Assembly: GCF_026340975.1 (NCBI RefSeq)
Contig: NZ_JAPEOS010000001.1
Span: 3,319,001-3,383,000, forward strand
Length of the DNA: 64,000 nt
Reading direction: 5' to 3'
DNA from: Streptomyces sp. NBC_01214
GTDB taxonomy: Bacteria > Actinomycetota > Actinomycetes > Streptomycetales > Streptomycetaceae
Part shown: in pieces, positions 33,333-41,437 of the stretch
How the letters are laid out: each line of letters opens with the position of its first letter
How positions within the stretch are numbered: position 1 is the stretch's first letter
The notes under the pieces: model-generated
What the model was told of the DNA's origin: nothing
Seen by the model: only the letters and a program-made list of their open reading frames with translations
Database searches by the model: none
Translations under genes and position numbers: made by a program

Positions 33333-36300
33333 TGGTGGTACCGGGCGCACAGGACGTGAACCAGGCCGCCTCCCAGGCCTACTTCCACACCTGCGAGGCC
33401 GACGAGGTGGCGCCGCAGCCTCCGTACTGGCCCAAATGGCGCCACTACACCCGGTTGTTCCGCGGCCTCTACCAGGGCCTGGACACGGTCTTCGACAGCG
33501 ACCAGCCCTGGACCCTCTTCCCGGTGCCCGAACTGAGCACGGTCGTGGCCGGATTCAACTCCTCCATGGCCTACAGCCACCGCGCCGAGGAGCAGTACGG
33601 CTTCATCGGCCGCGACCAGGCCGCCTGGTTCGCCGAGGCGATGCGCCGGTACGAGGAGGAGGGCTGGCTGCGCATCGGCGCGCTCCGCCACCCGCTCACC
33701 GACGGCCGCCGCCCTGGCGACGCGGTCGGCGGCCCCGGCGGGCTGCGGGACGCCGACACCTTCGCCCGGCTGGCCGCCCCGCGGCTCCACCTGCTGCTGC
33801 ACGGGCCGACCGGCGGCCCGCGCACCACCACCTCGGCCCCCAGCCGCACCCAGCTCGCCGGGGCTCCGGGGGTTTCAGGGCCTTCCCCGGCGTCCGGGGG
33901 CGCCTGGGAGCTGCCCCTGTTCGGCTCCGCGGCCCCCGCCAGGTTCCAGCTGCTCCAGGTCGGCGCCGAGGGCGTGACCCGCTGGGACGACCGGATCACC
34001 GCCGCGTCCGAGACCTTCCCCGCCGCGTGGCGGCAGACCCGCCGGGTCTTCCCCGTGCCGGAACTGCCCGCCGTCATCAACGTCGAGCGGGCCGGCGGCC
34101 GGGCCCCCCTGGACGACCCGGCCGCCTCGCTCGCCGAACGGGTGAAGGAGATCTGCCGGGTGCGCCGGGAGGGCGTACGGCTGCGCGACGTCCCGCGCCG
34201 CGAACCGGGCGACATGGTGCAGATCATGGCCACCTGGCGGGAGCAGGAGGACGGCGTCGTCCAGCAGCAGCGCATAGCCGTCCACCCCGGGAGCCCCACC
34301 GAGGAGGAACTCGACCGCTTCATCGCCCAGGTGCACGCGACCGACACCGGCTCCGAGGCCGTCCTGGTGTACGCGGGCGACGCCCCGGCCGGCGGACTGC
34401 GCCGCCGGGCCGCCGCCCACGGCGTCCGGGTCCGGGTCCGCAGCTTCATCGAGTTCCAGGGCCTGCTCGACCTGCGGGGCTACGTCGCCGCCCAGACGGC
34501 CCGGCTGAGCAGCAGCGAGCAGTACGCCCCCGGCCTCTACCTCCCCCAGCGCTACCGCGACGCCGACCGCCCCGACGGCCAGGACGGTGCCGTCCACGAA
34601 CGGGACGGACTCGTCGAGGAACTGCTGGAGCTGCTGGAGTCCGACCACGGCCGGTTCGTCCTGCTCCTCGGCGACTTCGGACACGGCAAGACCTTCGCGC
34701 TGCGCGAGCTCGCCCGGCGCATCTCCGAACAGCTCCCGCACCTGACCCCGCTGCTGATCCCGCTCAACTCCCTCGACCGGGCGCACAGCCTCGAAGGCCT
34801 GGTCGCCGCACACCTGGCCGGCCACGACGTCGACACCATCGACCTGCGGGCCCTGCGCTACATGCTCGCCCAGGGCCGCGTCGTCCTGCTCTTCGACGGC
34901 TTCGACGAACTGGTCAACCGGGTCAGCTACGACCGGGCCGCCGACCACCTCCAGGTCCTCCTCGACGCGGCCGTCGACCACGCCAAGATCGTCGTCAGCA
35001 GCCGCACCCAGCACTTCAAGTCGCACGCCCAGGTCCTCACCGCGCTCGGCGAGCGCGTCGGCCTGCTCCCGCAGCGCAGGATCCTGGCCGTCGAGGGCTT
35101 CACCCCCGCCCAGATCCGCTCCTACCTCGTACGCAGCTACGGCGACGAGCGCGCCGCCGACCGCCGCTACCAGCTCCTGCGCAACATCCCCGACCTCTTG
35201 ATGCTCTGCCGCAATCCCCGGCTGCTCTCCTTCGTCGCCGATCTGAGCCAGGACCAGCTGCGCGCGGTCGCCGGAGCGGGCCGGGCGCTCAGCGCCGCCC
35301 GGCTGTACGAAGACGTGTTCACCTCCTGGCTCGAACACGAGGAACGGCGCGGCCAGGGCGGGCCCGGCGCGCCGCCCGGGCTCACCATCGACCAACTGTG
35401 GGCCGCGGTGACCGCGCTGGCCTGGCGGCTGTGGGAGAGCGGTCGCAGCGCCCTGCGGCTCGACGAGCTCACCGAGACCGTGGCCGGCACCCTCAACGAA
35501 CTCACCGAGTCCCCGCTCACCCCCTCCGAGCGCGCCCAGGCGGTCGGCGCGGGCAGCCTGCTGGTCCGCAGCGACGACGGGGTCTTCCAGTTCATCCACG
35601 GCTCCGTCATCGAATGGCTGGTGGCGCGCGAGGCCGCCCGCCAGCTCGCCCGCGGCCAGCACACCCTGCTCCTCGCGCGCCCGCTCAGCCAGCTCGCCGT
35701 CGAGTTCTTCTGCGACCTCGCCGACCACGAGCAGTGCGCCCGCTGGGTGCGCGACGTGCTCGACGCCCCGGGGCGAGCGGTCAGCGACGCCGCCCGCGCC
35801 AACGCCGTCCGGATCTCCGACCGGCTGCGGGTGCCGGCCAACGCCGACCTGCGCGGTGCCCGGCTGGCCGGTGAGGACCTCTCGCACCGCGACTTCTCCG
35901 GGGTCGACCTCTCCGACGCCGACCTGACGGACGCCCGGCTGATCGGCGCCAACCTCTCCGGCGCGCTGCTGCGGGGCACCCGGCTGATCGGTGCACGCCT
36001 GGACCGGGCCGACCTGAGCCGGGCCGACCTGACCGGCGCGAACCTCAGCCGGGCCCGGCTGACCCGGACCGATCTGCGGGGCGCCCTGCTGACCGGCAGC
36101 CGCTGGCACCGGGCCGCGCTCATCGACGTGACGATGGACGACGGCGTGCGGTCGGCCCCCGAGCTCGGGACCGCCGCGATCGCCCCGGGGATGCCCGTGG
36201 ACGCCGGGTTCCGGCCCTCCGCCGTCGGGGTCCCGTACGGCTTCGGCATGCGCACCAGCCGCCTCCCCGAACCCATCGCGTACAGCAGCGACGGCGAACT

Positions 36301-38341
36301 CCTCGCGGTGGGCAGCGAGGACGGCTCCATCCTGGTCTGCGGCGCCGACGACGGCCGCGCCGTGCGCACCCTCCAGGGGCACGAAGGGCGCGTGTACGCG
36401 GTGAAGTTCCGGCCGGACGTCATCGCCACCGGTGGCTCCGACGGCGCGGTGCGCCTCTGGGACCCGGTGACCGGGGCGTGCCGGCACCACTTGCAGGTCC
36501 ACCCCGACGGCGTGTGGCCGGTCTCCTTCGACGCGGACGGCACGGTGCTCGCCACCGGCGACCGCGAGGGCCTGGTCACGGTCTGGGACACGGCCACCGG
36601 CCAACCCGTGCACCGGTTGCCGGGCCACACCGCGCCCGTCTACACCGCGGTCCACGGACCGGACGGTCAGCTGCTCACCGGGGACGCGGGCGCGAAGGTA
36701 CGGCTCTGGGACCTGACCACCGGGCACTGCGTCCGGGAGATCGACGGCCACCAGGGGGCCGTCTACCGCGCCCGGTTCAGCCCCGACGGGACCCTCTTCG
36801 CCACCGCCGACCGGGGTGCGCCCGGGCGGGGCGGCACCGTGCGGATCTGGCGTACGGCCGACGCGCGGCTGCTGCACGAGTTCACCGGACACACCGGCCG
36901 GGTCTACGTCCTCGACTTCCACCCCGAGGGCAACCTCCTCGCCAGCGGCGACACCGACGGTCAGGTGCGGCTCTGGGACCCGGTGGTCGGCACCCCCGCC
37001 GGAATCCTCGAACGGGGCACCGGAGCCGTCTACCAGGTGCTCTTCGGCGACGACGGGAAGCTCCTCGCGTCCTGCGACAGCAACGGTGCGGTCCGGCTGT
37101 GGACGGTCACCGGACGCCCCCACGGGTACACGATCGCCCTCCACCCCCAGCAGCCGACCGAGCACCGCGGCACGGCCTGGGCGTGCGCCTTCCGGCCCGG
37201 CGACAGCCAATTGCTCACCGTCGGCAACGACGGCGGCGCGCAGATCTGGGACGCGGCCACCGGCCAGGGCAAGCGCATCCTGCGCGGCCACGGCCGCCGG
37301 ATCAGCGGAGTCGCCTTCAGCGCGGACGGCACGCAGCTGGCCACGGCCGGGAACGACGGGGTCGTACGGCTGTGGGAGACGCGCACGGGTCGGCGTACGG
37401 AAGAGCTCACCGGGCGCGGCGACCGGTTGGTCTCGGCGGCCTTCAGCCCCCTCGAATCCCTCCTCGCCACGGCCAGCAACGACGGCGACATGTACCTCTG
37501 GGACCCGGTGGGCGGCGAATACCTGAGGGAGCTCGACGCAGAGACCGAGCACGTCTGGGCGGAGGCGTTCAACGCCGACGGGACCCTGCTCGCCACCGCC
37601 AACGACGACGATTCCGTACGCGTCTGGTTCCGCTCCACCGGTTCCCCCGTGTCGACGCTGACCGAGCACCGGGGCCGGGTCCGCTCGATCGCCTTCCGCT
37701 CGGACGCCGATGTACTGGCCACCGGATGTGACGACAGTTTCGTACGGGTGTGGGACGCCCGGAGCGGAGCCCTCGTGGAGCAGCTCGGCGGGCATGCCGA
37801 CCGGGTGTACGGCGTCGCGTACGGCCCGGGGAGCACCTGGCTCGCCAGCGCGAGCTGGGACGGGACGGCCGTCGTCTGGCGGGAGGGGCGGGCGGATCTG
37901 CGCCTGCGCGGACGCGGCGGCAGGCTGTGGGCGGTGGCCGCCCACCCGAGCCGCCCGCTGCTGGCCACCGGCGGCGACGACCGGGCCGTCGGCCTGTGGG
38001 ACGCCGCGACGGGCGAGCACCTCACCGACCTCGTCGGTCACACCGGCCGGGTGCTCTCGCTCGCCTTCTCCCCGGACGGCACGACCCTGGCGAGCGGCGC
38101 CGAGGACGGCACCGTACGGCTGTGGAACGTCCCGGCGGACGGGGAACCGCCGTCCCTGCGGGCGACGCTGATGGGCATGGCGGACGGCTGGGCGGCGCTG
38201 ACACCGGCCGGCGGGTACAAGTACGAGGGCGACGTGGCCGGCGAGTTCTGGCACGTCGTGGGCATGTTCCGGTTCACCCCGGGGGAGCTCGACGAGTACC
38301 TGCCGGGCATCCACCGACTGCCGCTCGGCGAGGAACTCTGA
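33329..38341 (+). CDS. STAND NTPase: phosphoesterase remainder, NACHT-type NTPase, pentapeptide repeats, double WD40 propeller
   Basis: 1670 aa from GTG 33329 (or ATG 33332). Residues 1-~170 finish the phosphoesterase fold of the gene before: VMVVPGAQDVNQA where G-N-H-D is normal, and LLLHGPTGGP where G-H-T-H is normal. The NTPase has Walker A GDFGHGKTF (~447-455) and Walker B VVLLFDGFDEL (~518-528), then a helical region. Pentapeptide repeats (A-D/N-L-x-x) occupy ~840-930. Fourteen to fifteen WD40 repeats (~980-1610) make about two seven-bladed propellers. This is the layout of signal-sensing STAND ATPases: the propeller probably senses, the NTPase oligomerises, and the TIR domain may deplete NAD+. 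Confidence 0.92.
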   Translation: MMVVPGAQDVNQAASQAYFHTCEADEVAPQPPYWPKWRHYTRLFRGLYQGLDTVFDSDQPWTLFPVPELSTVVAGFNSSMAYSHRAEEQYGFIGRDQAAWFAEAMRRYEEEGWLRIGALRHPLTDGRRPGDAVGGPGGLRDADTFARLAAPRLHLLLHGPTGGPRTTTSAPSRTQLAGAPGVSGPSPASGGAWELPLFGSAAPARFQLLQVGAEGVTRWDDRITAASETFPAAWRQTRRVFPVPELPAVINVERAGGRAPLDDPAASLAERVKEICRVRREGVRLRDVPRREPGDMVQIMATWREQEDGVVQQQRIAVHPGSPTEEELDRFIAQVHATDTGSEAVLVYAGDAPAGGLRRRAAAHGVRVRVRSFIEFQGLLDLRGYVAAQTARLSSSEQYAPGLYLPQRYRDADRPDGQDGAVHERDGLVEELLELLESDHGRFVLLLGDFGHGKTFALRELARRISEQLPHLTPLLIPLNSLDRAHSLEGLVAAHLAGHDVDTIDLRALRYMLAQGRVVLLFDGFDELVNRVSYDRAADHLQVLLDAAVDHAKIVVSSRTQHFKSHAQVLTALGERVGLLPQRRILAVEGFTPAQIRSYLVRSYGDERAADRRYQLLRNIPDLLMLCRNPRLLSFVADLSQDQLRAVAGAGRALSAARLYEDVFTSWLEHEERRGQGGPGAPPGLTIDQLWAAVTALAWRLWESGRSALRLDELTETVAGTLNELTESPLTPSERAQAVGAGSLLVRSDDGVFQFIHGSVIEWLVAREAARQLARGQHTLLLARPLSQLAVEFFCDLADHEQCARWVRDVLDAPGRAVSDAARANAVRISDRLRVPANADLRGARLAGEDLSHRDFSGVDLSDADLTDARLIGANLSGALLRGTRLIGARLDRADLSRADLTGANLSRARLTRTDLRGALLTGSRWHRAALIDVTMDDGVRSAPELGTAAIAPGMPVDAGFRPSAVGVPYGFGMRTSRLPEPIAYSSDGELLAVGSEDGSILVCGADDGRAVRTLQGHEGRVYAVKFRPDVIATGGSDGAVRLWDPVTGACRHHLQVHPDGVWPVSFDADGTVLATGDREGLVTVWDTATGQPVHRLPGHTAPVYTAVHGPDGQLLTGDAGAKVRLWDLTTGHCVREIDGHQGAVYRARFSPDGTLFATADRGAPGRGGTVRIWRTADARLLHEFTGHTGRVYVLDFHPEGNLLASGDTDGQVRLWDPVVGTPAGILERGTGAVYQVLFGDDGKLLASCDSNGAVRLWTVTGRPHGYTIALHPQQPTEHRGTAWACAFRPGDSQLLTVGNDGGAQIWDAATGQGKRILRGHGRRISGVAFSADGTQLATAGNDGVVRLWETRTGRRTEELTGRGDRLVSAAFSPLESLLATASNDGDMYLWDPVGGEYLRELDAETEHVWAEAFNADGTLLATANDDDSVRVWFRSTGSPVSTLTEHRGRVRSIAFRSDADVLATGCDDSFVRVWDARSGALVEQLGGHADRVYGVAYGPGSTWLASASWDGTAVVWREGRADLRLRGRGGRLWAVAAHPSRPLLATGGDDRAVGLWDAATGEHLTDLVGHTGRVLSLAFSPDGTTLASGAEDGTVRLWNVPADGEPPSLRATLMGMADGWAALTPAGGYKYEGDVAGEFWHVVGMFRFTPGELDEYLPGIHRLPLGEEL

Positions 38342-38396
38342 CGCCCCGAGGTTTCGCGGAGGCGGTCCCGGCCGGATCCGCACGAGACGGCCCAGA

Positions 38397-38412
38397 GGGC
38401 GTCTTGCCGATC
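38397..38412. repeat. 16-nt intergenic repeat, copy 1
   Basis: GGGCGTCTTGCCGATC occurs here, 56 nt after the STAND gene stop, and identically at 52953-52968, 14 nt after the stop of the last gene of the DUF1295 operon. A 16-nt match is unlikely by chance, and both copies lie just after a plus-strand gene end. Confidence 0.5.
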
Positions 38413-38470
38413 CCGCCGGACCCGCGGGCCCTGGCGTCACGCCTCGGCCCTGCGGGCCCGGGCAGACCCC

Positions 38471-38517
38471 GTGGCACCGGACGGCACGGGCTCATCCGAC
38501 GAGATCCGAAAGGGACG
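38471..38517. repeat. About 47-nt dispersed element, copy 1
   Basis: The stretch starting GTGGCACCGGACG and ending GATCCGAAAGGGACG matches bases 59179-59225 with roughly 85% identity by eye. Here it lies between the STAND gene and the phosphotransferase gene. The second copy is part of a large inverted repeat. Confidence 0.45.
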
Positions 38518-38534
38518 GCCTAGGGTTGGTCCGC

Positions 38535-39452
38535 ATGACGCACACCGAAACAGAGGTCACCGCGGAGCTGGTCCGGGACCTGTTACGCGATCAGCACCCC
38601 GACCTGGCGGACCGCCCCGTACGGTTCGGGGCCCGTGGTTGGGACAACCAGCTGTGGCGGCTCGGGGACGACCTGGCGGTCCGGCTGCCCTGGGCGACTC
38701 CGTCCGCGGACGTGCTGCTGCGCAAGGAGCACGCCTGGCTGCCCGCCCTCGCTCCGACCCTCCCCCTGCCCGTTCCCGTCCCGCAGCGCATCGGCGAACC
38801 CTCCGAGAGGTTCCCGCGCCCCTGGATCGTCACCACCTGGGTCCCCGGCGAGCCCGCCGACCGGGCCCCCGCCACGAACGCCACGGACGCGGCCGAAGGG
38901 CTGGCCGCCTTCCTGACGGCCCTCCACCGACCCGCTCCCGAGGGGGCACCCGTCGGCAACTACGGCCGCGGGGGGCCGCTGGCGGCCATCGCCGACGGGT
39001 TCGTCGAGGGGCTGGCCTCGGCCACCGAGCAGGGGCTGATCCCGGACCCGGACGCCGTCCGCGCGGTCTGGGAGGACGCGGTCGCCGCGCCCGTCTGGAC
39101 GGGCCCGGCGGTGTGGCTCCACGGCGACCTCCATCCGGCCAACGTCCTCACGGCCGACGGCACCTTCTGCGGCGTGATCGACTTCGGTGACCTCTGCGCG
39201 GGCGATCCGGCCAGCGACCTCGCCGCCCCCTGGATCCTGCTGCCGGACGGCGCCGCCGACCGCTTCCACGCCGCCTACCGGCCGACCGCGGACGACGCGA
39301 CCCTGCGCCGCGCCCGCGGCTGGGCCGCACAGCGGGCCCTCGGCGGCGTCCTCATCGGCGAGGCCGGCGTCCGTGGCCGACCGGGCGGCAAGCCCACCTG
39401 GGGCCCGCCCGCCCACGCCGCACTGCGCCGCCTCGTGGCGACGGCGGGTTGA
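38535..39452 (+). CDS. Aminoglycoside phosphotransferase (APH)-family protein
   Basis: 305 aa from ATG 38535; TTG 38526 is an alternative. Kinase-like fold with VWLHGDLHPANVL (catalytic loop H-G-D-x-x-x-x-N, residues ~192-205) and VIDFGD (D-F-G-like metal site), and N-terminal GARGWDNQLWRLGDDLAVRLP for nucleotide binding. Family members phosphorylate aminoglycosides, macrolides, homoserine and other alcohols, and many chromosomal ones have no resistance role. Nothing in context points to a substrate. Confidence 0.88.
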   Translation: MTHTETEVTAELVRDLLRDQHPDLADRPVRFGARGWDNQLWRLGDDLAVRLPWATPSADVLLRKEHAWLPALAPTLPLPVPVPQRIGEPSERFPRPWIVTTWVPGEPADRAPATNATDAAEGLAAFLTALHRPAPEGAPVGNYGRGGPLAAIADGFVEGLASATEQGLIPDPDAVRAVWEDAVAAPVWTGPAVWLHGDLHPANVLTADGTFCGVIDFGDLCAGDPASDLAAPWILLPDGAADRFHAAYRPTADDATLRRARGWAAQRALGGVLIGEAGVRGRPGGKPTWGPPAHAALRRLVATAG

Positions 39453-39862
39453 ACGGACCGTCCGCCGCCTCACCCGAGGGAGGCGGCGGACAGAGCCAGT
39501 TCAGCGTCCCGCTCGAACCGGTGTCGACCACCCGGCGCATCGAGGAGCTCCGCCCCTACATCACGCGGAACCTCGCCGGGCAGCTCACCGTCGCCGACCT
39601 CGCCGAACAGGCGCACGTCGGCGAACGGCAGCTCACCCGGATCTTCACGACGGAACTGGGGACGACCCCAGCCGCCTACGTCGAATCGGCCCGCGTCGAA
39701 TCGGCCCGGAACCGGCTGGAGTCCACGGACGAGACCCTCGAGCGCGTCGCGACCGTCTGCGGCTTCCACACGACCGACACCCTCGTCCGTGCCTTCCGCC
39801 GCACGCTCGACACGACGCCGACGGAATACCGCAACCGGTTCCGGGCCGCCCCGGCCCTCTGA
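39449..39862 (+). CDS. AraC-type DNA-binding domain protein, possibly truncated
   Basis: 137 aa if the TTG at 39449, overlapping the previous stop, is used. Only the C-terminal AraC domain is present: LTVADLAEQAHVGERQLTRIFTTELGTTPAAYVE and the second helix-turn-helix ERVATVCGFHTTDTLVRAFRRTLDTTPTEYRNRFR. Close relatives usually have a ~180-residue amidase-like (GlxA/DJ-1) domain in front, which is missing. It may be a stand-alone regulator or the surviving end of a truncated gene. Confidence 0.7.
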   Translation: MNGPSAASPEGGGGQSQFSVPLEPVSTTRRIEELRPYITRNLAGQLTVADLAEQAHVGERQLTRIFTTELGTTPAAYVESARVESARNRLESTDETLERVATVCGFHTTDTLVRAFRRTLDTTPTEYRNRFRAAPAL

Positions 39863-39874
39863 CCGGCGCCCGGC

Positions 39875-40633
39875 TCAGGCCGTCGGGAAGGCCAACAGGG
39901 CCACCGGAGCCGAGGTCGGCTGCGGCGAGCCGCCTGCCGGTTCGACGGTGACGCCCATCCCCGACGCCGTGTTGACCGGGCCGTCGAGCAGGGTGGCCGT
40001 CGCCGGGGCACCGTCGTCCATCAGCCCCGCCGAACGCATCTTCCCGCCGCCGTCGTCGTACCAGAGCTGGTACACCTTCCCGCTGGGCGGCGCCGGCAGG
40101 CCGGAGGCCGCGAAGACCGCCTGGTTGCGGGCGGCCGAGACGACCACCGTGCCCACCGCTCCGCCCCGCAGCGGCGCCGTGGTCACCCGGGCGTCGGCGG
40201 AGGCGAGGACCGAGCCGACGGCATCGTTCGTGAGACGGGCCTGCTGCGCCTGCTGCCGGGCGTCCTCGGCCTGTTCGTACTGCGCCACCGCGACACCGCC
40301 GAGCGCCACGGCCCCCGCGATGCAGGCCGCCAGTGCCCAGCTCGGCACCGGCCGCCAGCGGGGCCGTACGTGGCCGCCGCGCGCGGCCCTGACCGTCGAG
40401 GGCGGTTCCTGGCGCACCGTCGCGATCCGACGCATCACCTCGTCCCGCAGCGCGGCGCTCGGCGGCGCCGCCACGGCGAGCCCGAGGCGCGTGACGGTCT
40501 CGGAGAACTCCCGGACCTCCTGCGTGCAGGACACGCAGTCGGCGAGGTGCCGCTCGACGGCGGCCCGCTCCTCCGGTTCCAGTGCGTCGAGCGCGTACGC
40601 GCCCGTCAACGTGTGCGGATCCGCGGCGTTCAC
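39875..40633 (-). CDS. rskA: Anti-sigma factor RskA-like
   Basis: 252 aa. The cytoplasmic zinc-binding anti-sigma domain has VERHLADCVSC (H-x3-C-x2-C, residues ~26-36). One membrane helix follows near residues 100-120 (WALAACIAGAVALGGVAVA), then an extracytoplasmic RskA domain containing GKVYQLWYDDGGG. It holds SigK inactive at the membrane and releases it after regulated proteolysis. Its ATG overlaps the sigK stop by 3-4 nt, the usual sigma/anti-sigma coupling. Confidence 0.93.
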   Translation of the reverse strand: MNAADPHTLTGAYALDALEPEERAAVERHLADCVSCTQEVREFSETVTRLGLAVAAPPSAALRDEVMRRIATVRQEPPSTVRAARGGHVRPRWRPVPSWALAACIAGAVALGGVAVAQYEQAEDARQQAQQARLTNDAVGSVLASADARVTTAPLRGGAVGTVVVSAARNQAVFAASGLPAPPSGKVYQLWYDDGGGKMRSAGLMDDGAPATATLLDGPVNTASGMGVTVEPAGGSPQPTSAPVALLAFPTA

Positions 40634-41214
40634 ACGCCCACCCCCAGACAGTCACGGAGCCGGATGAGCCCGTCGCGCAACCGTGTCTTCACGGTACCCA
40701 ACGGTAGGGACAGCAACTCCGCGACCTCCCGGTGGGTCAGGCCGCGGTAGTAGGCCAGGGTGACCGACTGGCGCTGGAGTTCGCTGAGTCCGTGCAGACA
40801 GCGCCGTACCTGCTCGCGCTCCAACCGGCTCTCCACCTGCTCCACCACCTCGTCGTAGGCCGTGGTGTGGTCCAGCAGCGCCGCCCGCTTCTCGCGGTTG
40901 GTGGACGCCTGCGCGGAACGCACCCGGTCGACGGCCCGGCGGTGGGCCAGGGTCAGCACCCAGTTCATCACCGAGCCCCGCGCGGGCTGGTAGCGGGCGG
41001 CGGTCCGCCAGAGCTCGACCAGGACTTCCTGGGCGACCTCCTCGGACTGGGCCGGATCCCGCAGCACGGTCCGCACGAGGCCCAGTACGGGGCCCGACAC
41101 CGCCTCGAAGACGGCCGTGAACGCCTGCTGATCACCGCGGGCCACCCGGCCCATCAGTTCCGGCAGGTCAGGGGCGGCCGACGGGTGCCGGCCTATGCGC
41201 ACGTTCTCTCTCAC
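40630..41214 (-). CDS. sigK: ECF sigma factor, SigK type
   Basis: 194 aa. Region 2 is SGPVLGLVRTVLRDPAQSEEVAQEVLVELWRTAARYQP. Region 4 is LSELQRQSVTLAYYRGLTHREVAELLSLPLGTVKTRLRDGLIRLRDCLG. The chosen start is GTG 41214, which has GGAGG 8 nt upstream. The ATG at 41253 would overlap the -10 of the promoter described at 41252-41278, so it is unlikely. SigK in mycobacteria activates fasciclin-type antigens and its own operon. Here a fasciclin gene lies divergent. Confidence 0.93.
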   Translation of the reverse strand: MRENVRIGRHPSAAPDLPELMGRVARGDQQAFTAVFEAVSGPVLGLVRTVLRDPAQSEEVAQEVLVELWRTAARYQPARGSVMNWVLTLAHRRAVDRVRSAQASTNREKRAALLDHTTAYDEVVEQVESRLEREQVRRCLHGLSELQRQSVTLAYYRGLTHREVAELLSLPLGTVKTRLRDGLIRLRDCLGVGV

Positions 41215-41251
41215 CGGGGAGGTCCTCCAGGAGTACTCGGTTGCACAGCTC

Positions 41252-41278
41252 ATTCGGAGCCGAGGGGCAGGGGGATCG
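41252..41278 (-). promoter_or_regulatory. SigK-type promoter of sigK-rskA
   Basis: Read on the minus strand: CGATCC (41278-41273), 16-nt spacer, CGAAT (41256-41252). From memory the mycobacterial SigK consensus is CCATCC-N16-17-CGAAT, so this copy differs by one base. It lies 38 nt before the GTG start and implies that sigK activates itself. Confidence 0.7.
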
Positions 41279-41361
41279 GTCGCGGGCGGACATTTCCTTC
41301 GGCAGCCCCCGAAGCGTTGTTCGGCAGCTTGTGCGGGTCGCCACTCGTTCGGGTGACGGGG

Positions 41362-41388
41362 CCATCCGGATGGGGGCCGGAGCCGAAT
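41362..41388 (+). promoter_or_regulatory. SigK-type promoter of the fasciclin lipoprotein gene
   Basis: CCATCC (41362-41367), 16-nt spacer, CGAAT (41384-41388), an exact match to the mycobacterial SigK consensus as I remember it. It lies 50 nt before the ATG of the fasciclin gene, with AGGAGA between as ribosome site. Confidence 0.8.
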
Positions 41389-41437
41389 GGACGGCGTGAT
41401 TCACCGGTGGGTGAGTCCCGTAGACGCAGGAGAGACC

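Noticed and set aside
33875..38440. Open frame of ~1500 codons antisense to the STAND gene
   Set aside because: High-GC DNA gives long open antisense frames. Its protein is rich in Gly/Ala/Val/Glu runs with no motif, while the plus strand has clear domains.
41214..41253. ATG 41253 as the sigK start
   Set aside because: It falls in the -10 of the SigK-type promoter and has no ribosome site, whereas GTG 41214 has GGAGG.
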